This document shows positions 17,628-26,853 of a stretch of 64,000 bases of DNA, piece by piece. The DNA is from Staphylococcus succinus (GTDB lineage Bacteria > Bacillota > Bacilli > Staphylococcales > Staphylococcaceae), in the NCBI RefSeq assembly GCF_029024945.1, contig NZ_CP118976.1:1736001-1800000 (forward strand), in the 5' to 3' direction. Under the pieces are notes generated by a model. It had not been told where the DNA came from and did not search any database. It saw only the letters and a program-made list of their open reading frames with translations. Position 1 is the first letter of the stretch, and every line of letters starts with the position of its first letter. The position numbers and the translations under genes are program-made.

Positions 17628-18545
17628 TTAGCTATCACTTCTACGTATATCTGACAGTAACTGTTCAAAATCGTCAGGTAATGCAGATGATTTCTCAATA
17701 TATTCATGCGTTACTGGATGTTCGAAACCAATCACTTCTGCATGTAACGCTTGACCACCTATATCCAATGTTTTTTTCGGACCATACTTTGGATCACCTA
17801 CTAAAGGATAACCAATATATTTCATATGCACACGTATTTGGTGTGTACGACCAGTCTCTAATTGACATTCTATCAATGTATATTTATTAAAATGTTCTAG
17901 GACATTAAAGTGTGTAATCGCATCTTTACCGTCATCGACAACATCCATCGATTGTCTATCAATTTTATTTCTTCCAATTGGCGCATCAACTGTCCCATAA
18001 TCATGTGGGATATTGCCGTGAACAAGTGCCACATATTTACGCGTTACTGTTTTATTCACCAATTGGTCAACCAAACTGCGATGCGCGATATCGTTTTTAG
18101 CGACCATCAACAAGCCAGATGTATCTTTATCAATTCTGTGTACGATACCCGGACGAATTTCTCCATTGATACCTGATAAATCCTTCATTTGATACATTAA
18201 ACCATTAACAAGTGTGCCAGTGTAATGACCTGCAGAAGGATGAACTACCATACCTTTAGGCTTATACACGATTGCAACATCATCATCTTCATAGTATATA
18301 TCTAAATTTAAATTCTCAGGGTTAATATCAGCTTCAACAATTTCTTTTTCCGTTACAACAATATGGTCATTAAGCTTAGTTTTATAATTTGATTTAATCA
18401 ATTTATCATTCACTTTCACAAGTGACTCTTTGATTAAGTCTTGAATTTGCGTACGTGACCAATCTGAATTGTATTCTGGTAGTAATTTGTCGATGCGCTG
18501 CCCTGTTTCTTCTGGATTTTCTATTTTAAACTCATGTGTTTCCAT
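17628..18545 (-). CDS. rluD: Ribosomal large-subunit pseudouridine synthase, RluD family
   Basis: The 305-residue protein has an N-terminal S4 RNA-binding domain (about residues 14-75: RIDKLLPEYNSDWSRTQIQDL) and the RluA/RluD catalytic domain with the active Asp in HRIDKDTSGLLM near 139. The C-terminal GRTHQIRVHM motif is intact. It isomerises uridines in 23S rRNA. The start has a GGAGAGAT ribosome binding site and lies 12 nt after lspA, the standard lspA-rluD pair. The exact target uridines cannot be assigned from sequence. Confidence 0.93.
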   Translation of the reverse strand: METHEFKIENPEETGQRIDKLLPEYNSDWSRTQIQDLIKESLVKVNDKLIKSNYKTKLNDHIVVTEKEIVEADINPENLNLDIYYEDDDVAIVYKPKGMVVHPSAGHYTGTLVNGLMYQMKDLSGINGEIRPGIVHRIDKDTSGLLMVAKNDIAHRSLVDQLVNKTVTRKYVALVHGNIPHDYGTVDAPIGRNKIDRQSMDVVDDGKDAITHFNVLEHFNKYTLIECQLETGRTHQIRVHMKYIGYPLVGDPKYGPKKTLDIGGQALHAEVIGFEHPVTHEYIEKSSALPDDFEQLLSDIRRSDS

Positions 18546-18557
18546 GCAAAATCTCTC

Positions 18558-19034
18558 CTATTCTACTTTCTTCATATCTGTTAACAAAGCGATAATAATC
18601 AACAAAACACCTATCGTCAAACTGGCGTCTGCTACATTGAATATTGGGAAATTGTATCCAAATATATATGTATCCACAAAATCTACAACTTCACCATGTA
18701 ATACACGATCAATAAAGTTTCCTAAAGCACCTGCAAATAACAAACTAATAGCAATTTGCATTAGTAAATGTTGTTTTGCCTCTTTAATATAAAAAACAAT
18801 AAGTACCACAAGTATAATGATGGTAATGATATAGAAGAAGCCCATTTTACCACTTAAAATACCCCAAGCTGCACCATTATTTCTGTGAGAAGTAATATTT
18901 AAAAAGTTGGGTATAACTTCGTATGAGTCTCCAACTTTCATTGAACTAGCAACAATAAATTTTGTAATTTGATCTAATATTAATATAACGATTGTTATGA
19001 ATAAAGAAATACCAATGTAGTACTGACGTTTCAT
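18558..19034 (-). CDS. lspA: Lipoprotein signal peptidase (signal peptidase II)
   Basis: LspA cleaves signal peptides from diacylated prolipoproteins in the membrane. The 158-residue protein has four hydrophobic segments and the conserved family blocks NNGAAWG near 53-59, GNFIDRVLHGEVVDFVD near 106-122 (first catalytic Asp) and FNVADASLTIG near 132 (second catalytic Asp). The ATG at 19034 follows AGGAGGT. It is cotranscribed with rluD. Confidence 0.96.
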   Translation of the reverse strand: MKRQYYIGISLFITIVILILDQITKFIVASSMKVGDSYEVIPNFLNITSHRNNGAAWGILSGKMGFFYIITIIILVVLIVFYIKEAKQHLLMQIAISLLFAGALGNFIDRVLHGEVVDFVDTYIFGYNFPIFNVADASLTIGVLLIIIALLTDMKKVE

Positions 19035-19283
19035 GTCTGTACCTCCTATTATACTCTCAGTCGTTTTACAACAACTCTCATTATATCCTAATCAAACTTA
19101 TAAAAAAAGTTACAGTTTAAATAACAGTAAAATTATAGCTAAAATAAACCTGTTCTTATCAAAATCCTTTAATACTTTACACTTTATAATTATATTTACT
19201 CGATAATAAAGTGTAAATCTTCCATTCCATGTTTCTCAAACTCAACTATTGATATCAAAACAAAGCATTTTTAATAACTATAT

Positions 19284-19706
19284 TTATATTTTTTCGTCAT
19301 TTGGTGATAGCTTCATTAAGGCACCAAAATATTGTTGACTGGTAGTAAATGTAATAAAGGCAATCAGTTCACTTATTTCGCTATTAGTTAAATTATCTTG
19401 TAATATATTTATGATATACTCTGGAATATCCGTGTTTAATTTTAAAAACACATCCGTAAAGCCTAAGCAAACTGCTGATTTATTATCTTTGAGATGACCT
19501 TTAGGTTTCCCTTTAGCCTTACAATACAAGCATCCATTTTGTTGTGCTAACATACGTCTTATCTCTTCTTTTAACTCACCCGATAGTGCACCATCACATT
19601 CTAATATGTCGCTCAAATCACGCCAGTTTTTCATTACCGCTTCATTATAACCTAGTAATCTTTGAAATGATGTTTCTCCGTGTAAAGACGGCTGTATAAT
19701 AGTCAT
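19284..19706 (-). CDS. Carboxymuconolactone decarboxylase / AhpD-like family protein
   Basis: The 140-residue helical protein fits the CMD/AhpD fold: LSDILECDGALSGELKEEIRRMLAQQNGCLYCKAKG has the CxxC (CLYC, near residue 79) usually preceding a His or other acid-base residue in AhpD-like peroxidases, and ELIAFITFTTSQQYFG follows. Here the residue three after the second Cys is Gly, not the usual His, so activity is uncertain. The ATG has an AAGGAGAG ribosome binding site. It is divergent from the Lrp-type regulator at 19816, which may control it. Confidence 0.75.
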   Translation of the reverse strand: MTIIQPSLHGETSFQRLLGYNEAVMKNWRDLSDILECDGALSGELKEEIRRMLAQQNGCLYCKAKGKPKGHLKDNKSAVCLGFTDVFLKLNTDIPEYIINILQDNLTNSEISELIAFITFTTSQQYFGALMKLSPNDEKI

Positions 19707-19815
19707 AATTCACTCTCCTTATCTATAATTATTTTATTGTATATATAGGGAGAATTGAATGAGTTATATGAGGTGTTTTAATATTATACTTATTAAAATA
19801 AAGGAGTTTTTATCT

Positions 19816-20226
19816 ATGGACTTAACAAACAGAAAAATCATCCAACAATTAAAAGAAAATAGTAAAATATCATTAGAAAGTATTGGTAAAAATGTAAATC
19901 TTTCTACACCTTCTGTTAGAGATAGAATAAATAAATTGAAAGATATTGGAATTATCAAACGCTATACTATTGACGTAGACTATACTATTTTGGGATACGC
20001 TATAGATGTTATTATTGAAATAACTATAAAAAATAACTTATACCAAGATTTTAAATCCTTTATCGCTCAACAAAACAATGTAGAATGTTGTTATAGAGTT
20101 TCGGGTGATAGTTGTTTTATGTTTAAAGTACGTTTTAAGCATATGCAAGAAGTAGAATCTTTTATTGATTCACTTCAAACATACGGGCACACTAAAACTC
20201 ATTTTATATTTTCAAAGATAATATAA
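19816..20226 (+). CDS. Lrp/AsnC family transcriptional regulator
   Basis: The 136-residue protein has an N-terminal winged helix-turn-helix (LTNRKIIQQLKENSKISLES, then TPSVRDRINKLKDIGIIKRY, about residues 2-50) and a C-terminal RAM ligand-binding domain (about 60-130) with CCYRVSGDSCFMFKVRF. I chose the ATG at 19816 (MDLTNRK) because AAGGAG lies 9 nt before it and the family begins so; an earlier ATG adds 19 unsupported residues. It is divergent from the CMD-family gene, the likely target. Effector unknown. Confidence 0.88.
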   Translation: MDLTNRKIIQQLKENSKISLESIGKNVNLSTPSVRDRINKLKDIGIIKRYTIDVDYTILGYAIDVIIEITIKNNLYQDFKSFIAQQNNVECCYRVSGDSCFMFKVRFKHMQEVESFIDSLQTYGHTKTHFIFSKII

Positions 20227-20279
20227 CTGTTAGATATGACCTTTTTTAACCATACACTCAATATCATCACATTTCACTT

Positions 20280-20753
20280 TTATATGTGTGAATTGTTTTT
20301 AGGATGAATATATTTATAATCTTTGATTTCATTTCGAAAAATGGTTCTTTCTGTAATTTCATAGGGTTTATGATAATTCATCTCGCTGACTCCTATGGAA
20401 CCATCTTTATACTTTTTCTCTATATATGCAACGTGTCCATATTTTCCTTTACTAGATTGCATGATACTTCCTACTTTAGGAATTGAATTTACGCGATATC
20501 CATCTTTTTGAGCATGGGAGGACCAATACTTAGCATCATTCCAACTCACTCCGATTTGCTTGCCATGTGCTCGTATTTTGTCAAAAACATAATTTGTGCA
20601 TTGACCTTTAGTATAAGGGTTATATTTCATAGGATTAAATGACCAAAAATGATTATCAGGCTCAGTCATATCTCTATTTGTTATCCCTTCAAATGTCGCC
20701 GTTCCAGTGATTATCATACTACTCACTAACATTATCGTTAACCTTCTCTTCAT
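20280..20753 (-). CDS. Secreted CHAP-domain protein (putative peptidoglycan hydrolase)
   Basis: The 157-residue protein has an N-terminal signal peptide (MKRRLTIMLVSSMIITGTA) and one CHAP domain. KGQCTNYVFDKIR near residue 52 holds the catalytic Cys, and GKYGHVAYIEK near 107 the His. CHAP enzymes are cysteine amidases or endopeptidases that cut peptidoglycan. There is no LysM, SH3b or other binding module, so it is a minimal secreted enzyme of the SsaA/Sle1 domain type. It starts 4 nt after the VOC gene stop and is probably cotranscribed with it. Confidence 0.85.
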   Translation of the reverse strand: MKRRLTIMLVSSMIITGTATFEGITNRDMTEPDNHFWSFNPMKYNPYTKGQCTNYVFDKIRAHGKQIGVSWNDAKYWSSHAQKDGYRVNSIPKVGSIMQSSKGKYGHVAYIEKKYKDGSIGVSEMNYHKPYEITERTIFRNEIKDYKYIHPKNNSHI

Positions 20754-20757
20754 AGCA

Positions 20758-21552
20758 TCACTCTACCTCGTAATAGTTAAAACGAAATTGTATTCCATCA
20801 GGGCCCGTTAATCGTTTATGTGCAGTATCTGGATAATAACAATCAACACAAGCTAAACCATACGTAACATCGTTTTCAATTCTTTTAATATATGAATGCC
20901 AATTATTCACCACTAGATGCTGGTAATCACCTTTAGATGACATATATAGTGCTTCATCTGTATCTAAAGATGCAACTTCAAGGTTAAAGAAATTTTTGTA
21001 ATATGGTTTTACTTTATGCCATGCAATTGTTTTTAAATTTAAATAGCCAATTTGACTTTCATTCGGCATACCTTGCCATTGATTATTTGAAACGTGTTTC
21101 AATAACTTTGGAACATTAATCGGTAGTGTATCTAAAGTAACTTGTTCTTCAAAATTATCCCAATCTTCATTATGCGCTTCAACATAAAATTCCAATCCAT
21201 TACCTTCAGGATCATTAACATATAAAGACGTCGTTAAATGATTCTCTCCACCATCCACAGGTAGACTATAATAACTTAATTGAACAAGTATATCTGCTAA
21301 CGCTGACTGTGATGATAACTGAATGGCTAAATGAAACAAGCCCGCTTCGGCGCTTAATGGCTCTCTACCTCTCTCTATTTGATTTAAAGAGATAAAGTGA
21401 TTTTGCACGCCAATCTGATATAGTATGTTTGAATCGGATTCCATTACAATATTTAACCCTAATATATTACTATAAAAATGTTTCATTTCTTCTATATCTT
21501 TAACGTTCAAAGTAATTCCATTTATAAAATGGTCGTTTTTATTATGAAACAT
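20758..21552 (-). CDS. VOC family protein, catechol 2,3-dioxygenase-like (CatE/YfiE type)
   Basis: The 264-residue protein has two vicinal-oxygen-chelate modules. The first has FINGITLNVKDIEEMKHFYS, LFHLAIQL and GNGLEFYVEA (His and Glu metal-ligand positions); the second has IGYLNLKTIAWHKVKPYYK. The domain order matches CatE-like ring-cleavage dioxygenases, though the substrate cannot be read from sequence. I use the ATG at 21552 (MFHNKNDHF) with an AAAGGTG ribosome binding site; the GTG at 21561 lies within that site. It is followed directly by the CHAP gene. Confidence 0.8.
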   Translation of the reverse strand: MFHNKNDHFINGITLNVKDIEEMKHFYSNILGLNIVMESDSNILYQIGVQNHFISLNQIERGREPLSAEAGLFHLAIQLSSQSALADILVQLSYYSLPVDGGENHLTTSLYVNDPEGNGLEFYVEAHNEDWDNFEEQVTLDTLPINVPKLLKHVSNNQWQGMPNESQIGYLNLKTIAWHKVKPYYKNFFNLEVASLDTDEALYMSSKGDYQHLVVNNWHSYIKRIENDVTYGLACVDCYYPDTAHKRLTGPDGIQFRFNYYEVE

Positions 21553-21561
21553 AAATAACAC

Positions 21562-21818
21562 CTTTCTTGCTTTCTATTTATCCTATTATACGCTTTATAA
21601 ATCATTATAAAAAATCATTTCATCTGTTCAACATTTATCGTTAACATAATACAATTATAATAATCTGTTGGTGTTTATTTTATTATAATTAATATAACTA
21701 CGTGTTAACACAACGCAATCAAACCTCCGAATGTAGAAAGACCCATACTAATTTTAAATGAACAAATGTAATTTTTAGTAATTATCAAGCAACTGATCTA
21801 CTCTATCTCACAAAATAG
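21562..21818. other. AT-rich intergenic region between ileS terminator and the VOC gene
   Basis: About 260 bp of very AT-rich DNA without a supported open frame. It should contain the promoter for the VOC-CHAP pair on the minus strand. No repeat is seen. Confidence 0.5.
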
Positions 21819-21864
21819 AAAGACCTATTTGTATTTGCTTTTAGCAAATTACAAATAGGTCTTT
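21819..21864 (-). terminator. Terminator after ileS
   Basis: AAAGACCTATTTGTA and TACAAATAGGTCTTT form a 15-bp stem, with an extra TTTGC/GCAAA in the loop. It lies 40 nt after the ileS stop. Confidence 0.85.
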
Positions 21865-21903
21865 AAGTATTATCATGTCAGTCTATATTTTATAATAAAT
21901 TAA

Positions 21904-24654
21904 CTAGACAAGCGTCTTCACGACTTCTTGACAACGTGGACATAAGTGATCTAGTTCACCTACTGAACCTAATGATTCACTATAGTTCCAACAACGCTCA
22001 CATTTTTCACCGTGTGCATGTTCAATGTGAATATCACCATATTGGTATGCTACGCCACTTTCAACTTTATCAACAACTTCTGCTTGTGAAGTAATAAAAA
22101 GTTGATGTAAGTCGTTGAATTGTTGTAAAAATGACGTTGCGTCGAAGTTTTCATTACTACCAATTACAACTCTAGCTTCTAGCGATTTACCAATAACTTT
22201 TTCACTACGTGCAACCTCTAGGGCACGGTTGACATCGTCACGTAATTTCATAAATGTGTTCCATCTATCTACGAATTCACGATCTATTTCCACACGCTCT
22301 GGCATAAGCGTTAAGTGAACACTTTCTTCTTCCACATGTGGGATGTGTGACCATACTTCTTCTGCTGTATGCGCTAAAATTGGTGCTAATAATTTCGTCA
22401 TATCTACAACAATTTGGTATAAAACAGTTTGCATACTGCGACGTTTATGCGAATCACGTTCTTCAATATACAGGATATCCTTACCGTAGTCTAAATAGAA
22501 ATTACTTAATTCTACATTAATAAAGTTTTGAACTTCTTGATAGATATCTAAATAGTCATAGTTATCATAATTGTCTAATGTATTTGCTGTAAATTCACGT
22601 AATCTACTTAATAGATATTTATCAACTTCTAATAAATCTGCTTCAGCTACAGCATTCACAGCAGGATTATAATCACTCACATTACCCAACATAAATCTTA
22701 ATGTATTTCTAATTTTACGATATACATCAGAAGTTTGTTTTAAAATTTCATCTGAAATACGAACATCTGAAAGGTAATCCACACTACTTACCCATAGACG
22801 CGCAATGTCTGCACCTTTTTGTTTAACAATTGTATCAGGCACTATCGTATTACCTAGTGACTTACTCATTTTCTTACCTTCACCGTCCATAACAAAACCA
22901 TGTGATAATAACATGTTATACGGTGACTGTCCTTTAGTCGCAACTGAAGTTGTGATAGATGAATTGAACCAACCACGATATTGGTCACTACCTTCTAAAT
23001 ATAAATCTGCTGGGTAAGATAATTCAGGACGACCTTCTAAAACAGCGCGATGAGATGAACCAGAATCAAACCAAACATCCATAATGTCTGTCTCTTTAGT
23101 AAATACGCCATTAGGGCTACCTACGTGTGTAAAGCCCTCTGGTAATAAATCTTCGGCTTCACGTTCAAACCAAATATTTGATCCAAATTCTTCGAATAAG
23201 TCTGCAACATGGTTTACCGTTTCATTTGTCATGATGATATCCCCATTTTCAGCATAAAATACTGGTAAAGGTACACCCCATACACGTTGACGTGATATTA
23301 CCCATTCACCACGGTCACGGATCATATTGAAGATACGTGTTTTACCCCAATCAACTTTAAAGTTTGTATCCGTTATAGCATCTAAGATTTCTTGACGAAC
23401 TTTATCGATTGAAGCAAACCATTGTGGTGTAGCTCTAAAAATAACAGGTTTTTTAGTACGCCAATCATGTGGATAACTATGTGTGATAAATTCTAATTTT
23501 AGTAATGCGCCATTTTCTTTAAGAACATCGGTAATTGCTTTATTCGCTTTATCATAGAACATACCTTCAAATTGGCCTGCTTCTTCAGTAAATACGCCTT
23601 TATCGTCAACAGGGCTAATGACAGGTAATTTATATTTTTGCCCAACAACATAGTCATCTTCACCATGTCCTGGTGCCGTGTGTACACATCCTGTACCAGC
23701 ATCTGTTGTTACATGCAAACCATTAATAACTAATGAAACTCGATCTACGAATGGATGCTGCGCTTCAATATATTCCAATTCTTTACCTTTAAATTCTTTT
23801 TCTAATTCAACAGCATTTTCATCCCATTCTAAAGCTTCTACCACATCATTGACTAAATCTTTACCAATAATATATTTTTCACCATTTACTTTATATTGTC
23901 CATAAGTTAAATCAGGATGAACTGTAATCGCTACATTTGAAGGCAATGTCCACGGTGTTGTTGTCCAAATGATAAATTTAGCATCGTCATCTACAATACC
24001 TTTACTGTCTTTTACATCAAAAGCCACATAAATTGATGCTGAACGCTTATCTTGATATTCAATCTCAGCTTCCGCTAATGAAGATTCACTTGATGGAGAC
24101 CAATATACAGGTTTTTTACCTTTATAAATAAGTCCTTTATCAGCCATTTCACCAAACAAACGAATTTGCGCAGCTTCATATTCTGGATTTAATGTGATAT
24201 ATGGATTATCAAAATCACCTTTAATGCCTAAACGTTTAAAATCTTGTTTCTGACCTTCAATTTGTTTCAATGCGAATGCTTTACATTTTTCTCTGAACTC
24301 CGCCACTGACAGCTCTTTACGTTTAATACCTTTTTTAGTTAATGCTTGCTCAATTGGTAGACCATGTGTGTCCCAACCTGGTACGTAAGGTGCATAAAAT
24401 CCGCGCATCGATTTATATCTCGTGATGATATCTTTTAAAATTTTATTCAATGCATGCCCCATGTGCAAGTTTCCGTTAGCATATGGTGGTCCATCATGTA
24501 AAATATACGATGGATTACCAGCATTTTTATCTAATACTTTTTGGTAAATATTTTTTTCTTCCCATTCTTGTTGGATCTTAGGCTCTTTATTCGGAAGACC
24601 CCCGCGCATTGGAAAATCTGTTTTTGGCATTAATAATGTTTCTTTATAATCCAT
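21904..24654 (-). CDS. ileS: Isoleucyl-tRNA synthetase
   Basis: IleS charges tRNA-Ile and edits misactivated valine. The 916-residue protein shows the class I HIGH motif as PYANGNLHMGH near 57-67, the CP1 editing domain (TTTPWTLPSN, GTGCVHTAPGHGEDD), the KMSKS motif as GKKMSKSLGN near 594-603 and a C-terminal zinc site CERCWNY...CPRCQ. Length and motifs fit the bacterial, mupirocin-sensitive type; there is no sign of the distant mupA-like enzyme. It is controlled by the T-box leader upstream. Confidence 0.98.
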   Translation of the reverse strand: MDYKETLLMPKTDFPMRGGLPNKEPKIQQEWEEKNIYQKVLDKNAGNPSYILHDGPPYANGNLHMGHALNKILKDIITRYKSMRGFYAPYVPGWDTHGLPIEQALTKKGIKRKELSVAEFREKCKAFALKQIEGQKQDFKRLGIKGDFDNPYITLNPEYEAAQIRLFGEMADKGLIYKGKKPVYWSPSSESSLAEAEIEYQDKRSASIYVAFDVKDSKGIVDDDAKFIIWTTTPWTLPSNVAITVHPDLTYGQYKVNGEKYIIGKDLVNDVVEALEWDENAVELEKEFKGKELEYIEAQHPFVDRVSLVINGLHVTTDAGTGCVHTAPGHGEDDYVVGQKYKLPVISPVDDKGVFTEEAGQFEGMFYDKANKAITDVLKENGALLKLEFITHSYPHDWRTKKPVIFRATPQWFASIDKVRQEILDAITDTNFKVDWGKTRIFNMIRDRGEWVISRQRVWGVPLPVFYAENGDIIMTNETVNHVADLFEEFGSNIWFEREAEDLLPEGFTHVGSPNGVFTKETDIMDVWFDSGSSHRAVLEGRPELSYPADLYLEGSDQYRGWFNSSITTSVATKGQSPYNMLLSHGFVMDGEGKKMSKSLGNTIVPDTIVKQKGADIARLWVSSVDYLSDVRISDEILKQTSDVYRKIRNTLRFMLGNVSDYNPAVNAVAEADLLEVDKYLLSRLREFTANTLDNYDNYDYLDIYQEVQNFINVELSNFYLDYGKDILYIEERDSHKRRSMQTVLYQIVVDMTKLLAPILAHTAEEVWSHIPHVEEESVHLTLMPERVEIDREFVDRWNTFMKLRDDVNRALEVARSEKVIGKSLEARVVIGSNENFDATSFLQQFNDLHQLFITSQAEVVDKVESGVAYQYGDIHIEHAHGEKCERCWNYSESLGSVGELDHLCPRCQEVVKTLV

Positions 24655-24689
24655 TTTTGTACACTCCTTATTACAATTTTCAGTCTTAA

Positions 24690-24895
24690 TTCTTGTGGTT
24701 CAGTCAATAAAAAGAACCCTAAGTTCAATTAACAGGGACGACATAAACCGCGTTACCACCCTGATTAACTCAACTTAGAGTTCTCTCATTGATATCGTAT
24801 ACTATTGTTTATAACAGTGATATAAGCAGCTTACATATGAAAGGCTCACACTGTCCCTAACTCGCTGTGATATGCATTGTGCTACTTACTTGTCT
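24690..24895 (-). promoter_or_regulatory. T-box riboswitch of ileS
   Basis: The minus strand carries the T-box AGGGTGGTAACGCGG at 24762-24748, which base-pairs with the uncharged tRNA acceptor end. A terminator can form from AAGTTGAGTTAATCAGGG (before and into the T-box) with CCCTGTTAATTGAACTT, followed by TTCTTTTT. A structured Stem I lies upstream, where GATATCAATGAG at 24794-24783 offers an ATC isoleucine specifier. Low charged tRNA-Ile should allow read-through into ileS. Confidence 0.92.
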
Positions 24896-24925
24896 GTTAT
24901 TCATTGTTATTGTTAGCTGAAATAA

Positions 24926-25501
24926 TTATGAATTGTTTTCTGATTCTGCTTTAGCCTTCATCGCTTTTTCTTCATCAGTTAACTCTTTATCATTTAAGTG
25001 ATTGATATTTTCTTGTGTTACTTGTTCGGAATCAAGATCATAATTTAATAAATAATCCCAATCTTCATTTTTAAGTAAATCGAGTTGTGCCTCAACTAAC
25101 ATACGGAAACGTGATCTAAATATTTTAGATTGTCGCTTCATATCTTCAGTTTGGAATGAAAGTCGACGCGCTTTTTCAACAGCGTCATTTACGATTTTAT
25201 CCGCCTCTGACTGAGCTTTAGCAACCGTGGCTTCTGCTTCTTTGTTAGCAGCGGCTTTCGTTTCTTCCCCAGCTTGTTTAGCATGTATTAATGCATCACT
25301 TACTGACTGATGCACATCTTTATAAGATTGAATATTTGTCTCTTTATCTTCTATTACTTTTTCTAATTGATTTTTATCTTCTTTTAGACGAACAATTTCA
25401 CTGCTTAATTGTTCTAAATAATTTTTAACTTCAGATGGTTCATAGCCAGTTTTCACTTGTGTAAATTCTTTGTTTTTTATTTCATTTGGTGTAAAAGGCA
25501 T
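24926..25501 (-). CDS. divIVA: Cell division protein DivIVA
   Basis: The 191-residue protein starts MPFTPNEIKNKEF, the conserved DivIVA membrane-binding N-terminus (F and basic residues near 18-22 in TGYEPSEVKNYL), then a long coiled coil (about 30-150) rich in Ala, Glu and Lys. DivIVA binds curved membrane at the septum; in staphylococci it also links to segregation. The acidic, variable C-terminal tail is normal. It ends the yggS-sepF-ylmG-ylmH-divIVA run. Confidence 0.95.
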   Translation of the reverse strand: MPFTPNEIKNKEFTQVKTGYEPSEVKNYLEQLSSEIVRLKEDKNQLEKVIEDKETNIQSYKDVHQSVSDALIHAKQAGEETKAAANKEAEATVAKAQSEADKIVNDAVEKARRLSFQTEDMKRQSKIFRSRFRMLVEAQLDLLKNEDWDYLLNYDLDSEQVTQENINHLNDKELTDEEKAMKAKAESENNS

Positions 25502-25661
25502 GCGTTATCCTCCCTCTATAATACACTATTTTAATATTTCATTAAACATATGAAATAGCTTTATTTGTTAATAAATAACTCTTTTAATGTAACGTATTTA
25601 TTTGCAATTTCATGACTTGCATTATCGTTGACAGTACAAACTTTACTCCTTCAGTATAACA

Positions 25662-26432
25662 TCATTTGAACAAAGTTTTATAAGAAATACGTATTTTATC
25701 TTTTTTAGTTTTGCCGCCGATTTCAGTAATCATTGCACGTCCAAAACCTTGTATAGATAATAAATCACCACTATCTAGCTGGAAATCTGCTGAATCAATA
25801 ATTGTATGGTTTACCTTAACTCTTTTTTTATCAATTAATTGTTTGGCAACTGTCCGAGATTTACGGATAATTTCTTTCAACACAACATCCAAGCGTAAAC
25901 CACTCACTGTCGTATCAAAGGTTTGCCATTGCTCTTTTGATTGTATCATATCTTTTATTGGAATAGAATTAAGTTTAACCGTTGCACCTTTAATTCTATT
26001 TAATTCCAATATAATATAAGATTCTAATTGTTTTGTCAAAGTAAATTGTACATTTTCATCTACTAAAATATCACCCAGTTGGTCTCTTTCAATACCTAAG
26101 GACATTATTGTACCAAGCACATGTTGGTGTTGTAGCGTTACAAATTTTTTAGGATAATCTACTTCTATTAAGGTGATTTCAAATGACTCTACTTCAGGTT
26201 CATAATATGTCGGCGCTATAATCGCCCTTTGCCTTTCTGCATGTGGCCCACCATAAAAGGTTACATTTAAATCGTCAAAGCTACCGACAATAACACTCAT
26301 AATATGTTGCCCACGGGGGTCAAGGAATGTAGTTAATACAGGCGCATATTGATCATTAGCACGATGACATTTGTCTATAAGCTCATCTATCAATGCATGT
26401 TCTTCTTTTCTAAAATGTTGATATATATCGAT
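25662..26432 (-). CDS. ylmH: YlmH, S4-domain RNA-binding protein
   Basis: YlmH has an RRM-like N-terminal half and a C-terminal S4 RNA-binding domain (LRLDVVLKEIIRKSRTVAKQ near 180-200); homologues act in ribosome-associated quality control. The family begins with Met at xDIYQHFRK. Here the codon at that place is ATC (26432-26430), lying 8 nt after GGAG (26444-26441), and no ATG is available; the frame is open upstream to a GTG at 26462 inside a hairpin. I therefore place the start at the AUC, as inference. With it the protein has 256 residues. Confidence 0.85.
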   Translation of the reverse strand: MDIYQHFRKEEHALIDELIDKCHRANDQYAPVLTTFLDPRGQHIMSVIVGSFDDLNVTFYGGPHAERQRAIIAPTYYEPEVESFEITLIEVDYPKKFVTLQHQHVLGTIMSLGIERDQLGDILVDENVQFTLTKQLESYIILELNRIKGATVKLNSIPIKDMIQSKEQWQTFDTTVSGLRLDVVLKEIIRKSRTVAKQLIDKKRVKVNHTIIDSADFQLDSGDLLSIQGFGRAMITEIGGKTKKDKIRISYKTLFK

Positions 26433-26456
26433 GTAAATCACTCCAAACACAATACA

Positions 26457-26488
26457 AAGCACCTCGCGTTATACAACGTTAGGTGCTT
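26457..26488 (-). other. Hairpin between ylmG and ylmH
   Basis: AAGCACCT and AGGTGCTT flank a loop of about 16 nt in which AACGTT... can pair further. There is no T run. It ends 12 nt before the ylmH ribosome binding site and could modulate read-through or translation. Confidence 0.5.
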
Positions 26489-26550
26489 CTCATTTATTTT
26501 ATACGTTAGTCATAAGTATACTTTAAACCTTATCTATAAGATATACAAGT

Positions 26551-26841
26551 TTAGGCCATATAATTCAAAATCATATTAAAAATACTCATTAATCCTCTTT
26601 GGAACAATACAAGTACAATTATTGCAACAATCGATGAGATATCTATCATACCGATGGGAGGAACAATTTTACGAAATGGCTCTAAAAAGGGTTCATATAT
26701 TTTTTGTAAAAATCGACCAAATTTATTTTCTCTTGCATTAGGTATCCATGACATAAAGAAATATACAATCATGCCATAGTAATAAATTTGAACCAAGAAT
26801 AAAATAAATTTAAATATACTTGCTAATAAACTTATATCCAT
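26551..26841 (-). CDS. ylmG: YggT family membrane protein
   Basis: The 96-residue protein has two hydrophobic segments, near 5-30 and 65-90, joined by the conserved WIPNARENKFGRFLQKIYEPFLEPFRKIVPP, characteristic of the YggT/YlmG family. Homologues lie beside sepF in most Firmicutes and plants, and are linked to membrane protein or nucleoid organisation at division, with no defined activity. It sits 12 nt after sepF. Confidence 0.93.
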   Translation of the reverse strand: MDISLLASIFKFILFLVQIYYYGMIVYFFMSWIPNARENKFGRFLQKIYEPFLEPFRKIVPPIGMIDISSIVAIIVLVLFQRGLMSIFNMILNYMA

Positions 26842-26853
26842 TTATTTCTACCT

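Noticed and set aside
21904..24654. Acquired mupirocin-resistant isoleucyl-tRNA synthetase
   Set aside because: The gene has a native T-box, normal position and standard chromosomal IleS motifs, not the divergent acquired type.
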